Program-made: the position numbers and the translations under genes
Assembly: GCA_015066385.1 (NCBI GenBank)
Contig: SVOJ01000001.1
Span: 340,981 to 404,980, forward strand
Length of the DNA: 64,000 nucleotides
Direction: 5' to 3'
From: Oscillospiraceae bacterium
Lineage (GTDB): Bacteria > Bacillota > Clostridia > Oscillospirales > Acutalibacteraceae
Notes under the pieces: model-generated
What the model was told of the DNA's origin: nothing
Seen by the model: the letters and a program-made list of their open reading frames with translations, nothing else
Databases searched by the model: none
Shown: positions 61,390 through 64,000 of the stretch, piece after piece
Numbering within the stretch: position 1 is the first letter of the stretch
How the letters are laid out: every line of letters starts with the position of its first letter

Positions 61390-61395
61390 AACGAA

Positions 61396-61440
61396 GCCTG
61401 TGCCGACACATTTTCTGTTCGACACAGGCGGTTTTTTATT
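61396..61440 (+). terminator. Intrinsic terminator after the DUF378 gene
   Basis: GCCTGTGCCGA ... TCGACACAGGC pairs with one mismatch, followed by GGTTTTTTATTG. Confidence 0.88.
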
Positions 61441-62278
61441 GTTCAAACAAAGTTAAAAGCAGTTCAACTTCCGATTCGTCGTAGTCTTTGTGTTCTTGCA
61501 GGTTATCCAGGTATTCAATGTTGCGGATTGTACATTGGTCAGCCGTGAAAAAGCCTTTGATATGTAACATATATTCCAGAACTTGCGCGGTTGACATATT
61601 ATCGAAATCGCCGGGGTTGATGGTGAATTTTTCATCTCCGTATTGAATCTGCAACTGAACATAGTAAAAACGTCTGGGGCTGCGCCGTCTGCGCAAACCT
61701 AATCTGGTTTTTTGGATGGAAACAGTAATATTGTCAGCATCTTGCAGATGCACGGAATCGGTTCGTTGATTCAATGAATTGTAAGAAATAATCTGATCGT
61801 TTGTATACAGTACGGTTCTTTTGAATAAGCCGAATCCTGAAAAAAGAATTGTAATACCCAATAAAGCAGCAATAAAACATGTAAGTGTCTTTGCGTATTG
61901 CCGCTTGGATTTCCTTGTGAGATACTGTTTGATGCCGCCTTTCTTTAACAACGGAACTGCTTTTGATTGTATCTTTATTTTTTGCTGTTCCTTTTTGCTG
62001 TAACCGAATAATTGCACCCGCCTGCTGTAGCCGAGGTCTGACAAAATGATTCCGAGCATCCCAAACAATAACAGAAACGGTAAAATGAAAAGAGTCGATG
62101 ATCCGTTGTCAACCGCAATGACACTTTTGTCGGAGAAAGCAATCCGGTCAAGCAGAAAGATGTATAAACACAATAAACCCGTCGTCAGCAATAAGACAAC
62201 GAGAGCAAACAGTGCATACAAAAATTTATCCACTTTTGATAGCGGTGGTTTTCTTGTCTTGCTTCGTTTTTTCTTCAT
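61436..62278 (-). CDS. Membrane protein of unknown function
   Basis: The protein has 280 residues. Three hydrophobic helices are at about 18-42 (FLYALFALVVLLLTTGLLCL), 62-82 (LFILPFLLLFGMLGIILSDL) and 135-155 (TCFIAALLGITILFSGFGLF), with a Lys/Arg-rich loop between the second and third. The C-terminal ~120 residues form a soluble domain with beta strands (VSIQKTRLGLRRRR, YYVQLQIQYGDEKFTINPGD). I do not recognise a family. It overlaps the choloylglycine-hydrolase-like gene by 4 bases (ATGA type) and is translated after it. Confidence 0.75.
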   Translation of the reverse strand: MKKKRSKTRKPPLSKVDKFLYALFALVVLLLTTGLLCLYIFLLDRIAFSDKSVIAVDNGSSTLFILPFLLLFGMLGIILSDLGYSRRVQLFGYSKKEQQKIKIQSKAVPLLKKGGIKQYLTRKSKRQYAKTLTCFIAALLGITILFSGFGLFKRTVLYTNDQIISYNSLNQRTDSVHLQDADNITVSIQKTRLGLRRRRSPRRFYYVQLQIQYGDEKFTINPGDFDNMSTAQVLEYMLHIKGFFTADQCTIRNIEYLDNLQEHKDYDESEVELLLTLFEQ

Positions 62279-63225
62279 ATTTCTTCTCCGATAATAATCA
62301 GTTTTGCGCTGTCAGCTGCTTCATAGTCGTGTATATTGATACATCTGACAGTGCTGTTATCATACGTATTGTAATAAAAAATTCCTTTGTCTGTATTGCA
62401 ACAGCATGAATAGAGTGTAAATTCAAATGCACCTTTTGGCATCATTACGCAACCTTTGGGCATGGACACACTCGCGAGAATATGAAAAAACTGACTTACA
62501 TTCTCTGTTTCATCTTCGGATTTTACGGAATTGTTTTTCACAAAAGCGGCTTTCACAAAGCGTGAAGCGGATGAAAAATCACCCGGAAGCCCCAAGGCAC
62601 CGAGACCGAGGCTGTAATTGTGTGCCATGCTGTTGTTGTTTGCATTAACCGAACCTGCATTGTGCAAATGCAGATAATTGTTCATATTCATAAGATGCCA
62701 ATCAAACGGCGGATTGTTGGTCAGCACTTCGAATGGATTGTCATAAATTTTCAGTCCGTCTTTTGTGCTTTCAATCACAATGCATTCGTCCTTGTCTGCA
62801 AGCATCCAATGCAATGGGGACAAGGGGAGAGCTGCGCTGAAACTGATATTTACAATGTTGCAATCCGAAAGTGCCGCACGCGCTTGTTTGACACTTTCGC
62901 ACAGACCGAGCAACCACAACGGCAACTCAAACGGTGTTACATTACTTTTACCTGTAATAGTAACATTGTAGTGTGCGTTATCGGGGAAATTAAGTCCCGC
63001 AATGCTCAATCCCTTTTCATTCGTTGCTTCAAAATACAACGGAAAATTGTCAGGTGTAATTGCCATACCAAGCATTGCATATTTTGTCCTGAATGATGAC
63101 AGAGACCGCATGTCTGTTTTATATCCTTTTGGCGTTACCACAACTTTTTGACCGTATGACTTTTTCACATCCAGATTTCTTCCGAAATAATGATTACCGG
63201 CACTGAAACTCAAAGCTGTGCACAT
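62275..63225 (-). CDS. Choloylglycine hydrolase / linear amide C-N hydrolase family protein
   Basis: A 316-residue Ntn hydrolase. The N-terminal Met precedes Cys2 (MCTALSF), the nucleophile after Met removal. HYFGRNLDVKKSYG supplies Arg16 and Asp19, which match R18 and D21 of Clostridium perfringens bile salt hydrolase. AITPDNFPLYFEATNEKGL and AGLNFPDNAHY hold the Asn equivalent of N82. The family contains bile-salt hydrolases and penicillin V acylases; which one cannot be told from sequence. The ATG at 63225 is chosen because Cys must be residue 2; AAAGGATG lies 7 bases before it. The membrane protein gene after it is translationally coupled. Confidence 0.92.
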   Translation of the reverse strand: MCTALSFSAGNHYFGRNLDVKKSYGQKVVVTPKGYKTDMRSLSSFRTKYAMLGMAITPDNFPLYFEATNEKGLSIAGLNFPDNAHYNVTITGKSNVTPFELPLWLLGLCESVKQARAALSDCNIVNISFSAALPLSPLHWMLADKDECIVIESTKDGLKIYDNPFEVLTNNPPFDWHLMNMNNYLHLHNAGSVNANNNSMAHNYSLGLGALGLPGDFSSASRFVKAAFVKNNSVKSEDETENVSQFFHILASVSMPKGCVMMPKGAFEFTLYSCCCNTDKGIFYYNTYDNSTVRCINIHDYEAADSAKLIIIGEEI

Positions 63226-63475
63226 TTGCAACACATCCTTTCATAATGTAAAATAGTATTGTTTTGATTTTAAATCATTATGAATTTTTTCAGTAAGTAA
63301 TTTGTGGATTGACCATCATGCAATAAAAAAAAGACGGTTTTGAAACCGCCAACATTTTTATAATAACATAACGCAATGGAAAAAGTCAATAGATTGTTGA
63401 AAACTTATGTATATTGTTGCCATAATTCTCCGATGTGTGCAAAAATAATGTGTTTAATTTGTACAATATTCCATC
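63226..63475. other. Intergenic region with an orphan minus-strand terminator
   Basis: No gene is visible. On the minus strand GGCGGTTTCAAAACCGTC followed by eight T (about 63328-63352) is a good intrinsic terminator, yet no minus-strand gene lies on its upstream side within the window. It may end a lost gene or an unannotated RNA. Confidence 0.5.
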
Positions 63476-63504
63476 TTGAAAAACATGAAATCTCGTGTTA
63501 TAGT
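63476..63504 (+). promoter_or_regulatory. Predicted promoter of the interrupted gene at the window end
   Basis: TTGAAA at 63476-63481, 17 bases, and TATAGT at 63499-63504, followed by AGAGGTGAT and an ATG at 63528 that runs into a stop after three codons. Confidence 0.65.
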
Positions 63505-63527
63505 ATAGACAGAAAGAGGTGATACCA

Positions 63528-64000
63528 ATGAACAGGTAAACAAGAGAATCTTAAAAGTTAAAACCAACCCCGATTCAAAAGAAGTTGATAAACAGAAGAA
63601 AGTTGATCAATAAAAAAGAACAGGTTGTTTTTTCAAAACCAAATTCTTGCCATGAAAAGTGAACAAATACATAGTCGCGTACCGAAGTAAAGTAAGTACG
63701 ATATAGATGGTTTAAAAGTACTTTTAAGAGTCTCAGAAATGATCTTCAGAAACTGCAATCCCCAAAAACAACAAAGCCACCCACTTGTGAGTATGTAAAA
63801 AACAGAAACAGTGTGTTGCGTGAATGTGAAAAACAGACAGGGAAGTTACAATCGGAAGATCAGACGATATAGCAGAAAGACTAACTATTAAAAGTCAAGC
63901 CCAAAAACAGAAAAAATAAAAAAATATCCGTCGCCCTTGACAAACAGAAATTAAATGCAATTCGAAATGAGCGAAGGCGATGGATGACACAGCAAAAAGA
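63528..64000 (+). pseudogene. Interrupted basic ORF region, identity unknown
   Basis: An RBS and ATG at 63528 are followed by TAA after MNR. One frame over, codons continue EQVNKRILKVKTNPDSKEVD, KQKKVDQ and stop at 63613. A further frame is open from 63696 to 63872 (RYRWFKSTFKSLRNDLQKLQ ...) and, after two stops, from 63885 to the window end with a very basic sequence (VALDKQKLNAIRNERRRWM). The Lys/Arg-rich content and order recall the N-terminal leader of large serine recombinases, but no catalytic motif is seen. Decay by frameshifts is the simplest reading; the region may continue past the window. Confidence 0.3.

Noticed and set aside
1..64000. CRISPR arrays, tRNA or rRNA genes, IS elements
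   Set aside because: I looked in the gaps on both strands and saw no regularly spaced repeats, no cloverleaf with CCA-type ends, no rRNA core motifs, and no transposase.

Overview
The window looks like chromosome of an anaerobic, spore-forming-lineage Firmicute of the class Clostridia, most likely a gut member of the Oscillospirales/Christensenellales type. The evidence is a Phe-specific T-box leader before pheST, a SpoVT-type AbrB regulator, an HPr with both His15 and Ser46, RBSs close to AGGAGG, strong TTGACA-17-TATAAT promoters, and a gut-type enzyme set (GH2 beta-galactosidase, GH127 beta-L-arabinofuranosidase, GH13 glucosidase, choloylglycine-hydrolase-family enzyme, large InlB-repeat surface protein). 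The exact taxon is inference. I saw no rRNA, tRNA, CRISPR array, IS element or prophage.

Layout. 1-8.5 kb: sugar-related genes (end of an alpha/alpha-toroid protein, XRE regulator, lacZ-like GH2, a lipoprotein, a HAD phosphatase, GH127). 8.5-12.3 kb: pheT and pheS on the minus strand behind a T-box leader with specifier UUC. 12.3-18.8 kb: NagD-like phosphatase, GH13 glucosidase, alpha/beta hydrolase, DUF1624 membrane protein, a serine beta-lactamase-like hydrolase, an SGNH hydrolase and an unknown protein. 18.9-22.8 kb: a minus-strand operon of an SsuABC/TauABC-like transporter plus a peptidase-E-like protein. A Crp/Fnr regulator sits upstream, and a 16-bp palindrome is centred exactly at -41.5 of the predicted transporter promoter. 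22.8-26.5 kb: secreted metallophosphoesterase, Eis-like acetyltransferase, Gfo/Idh/MocA oxidoreductase. 26.5-33.9 kb: housekeeping genes on the plus strand (rimM, trmD, HPr, uvrC, phosphoglycolate-phosphatase-like HAD, rsmD, coaD, a coiled-coil protein, a DUF4830 protein, an RsuA-type pseudouridine synthase). 33.9-35.5 kb: ThuA-like protein and Mrp-type ATPase.

35.9-43.8 kb is one gene for a 2636-residue exported repeat protein (InlB B-type and MucBP-like repeats) that lacks LPXTG and ends in a Phe-rich amphipathic tail. Just beyond it, on the other strand, a frameshifted remnant ends in a similar kind of tail. 44.3-45.2 kb is a ChbG/YdjC deacetylase. 45.2-48.9 kb is a four-gene minus-strand operon of envelope proteins (two lipoproteins, one with a cohesin-like domain, an exported protein and a membrane-anchored protein). 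An intrinsic terminator hairpin is folded into the start of its last gene. 49.2-50.8 kb has spoVT and a zinc-ribbon membrane protein.

50.8-58.1 kb is a compact histidine operon, hisZG-D-C-B-H-A-F-IE, whose first gene fuses HisZ and HisG in one polypeptide. No histidinol-phosphate phosphatase is recognisable in it. 58.2-61.0 kb carries a nucleoside-hydrolase-like protein, an aminotransferase and a glycerophosphodiesterase on the same strand. 61.2-63.2 kb has a DUF378 protein, an unknown membrane protein and a choloylglycine-hydrolase-family enzyme. The last ~500 bases hold a good promoter and RBS followed by interrupted reading frames, probably a decayed gene.
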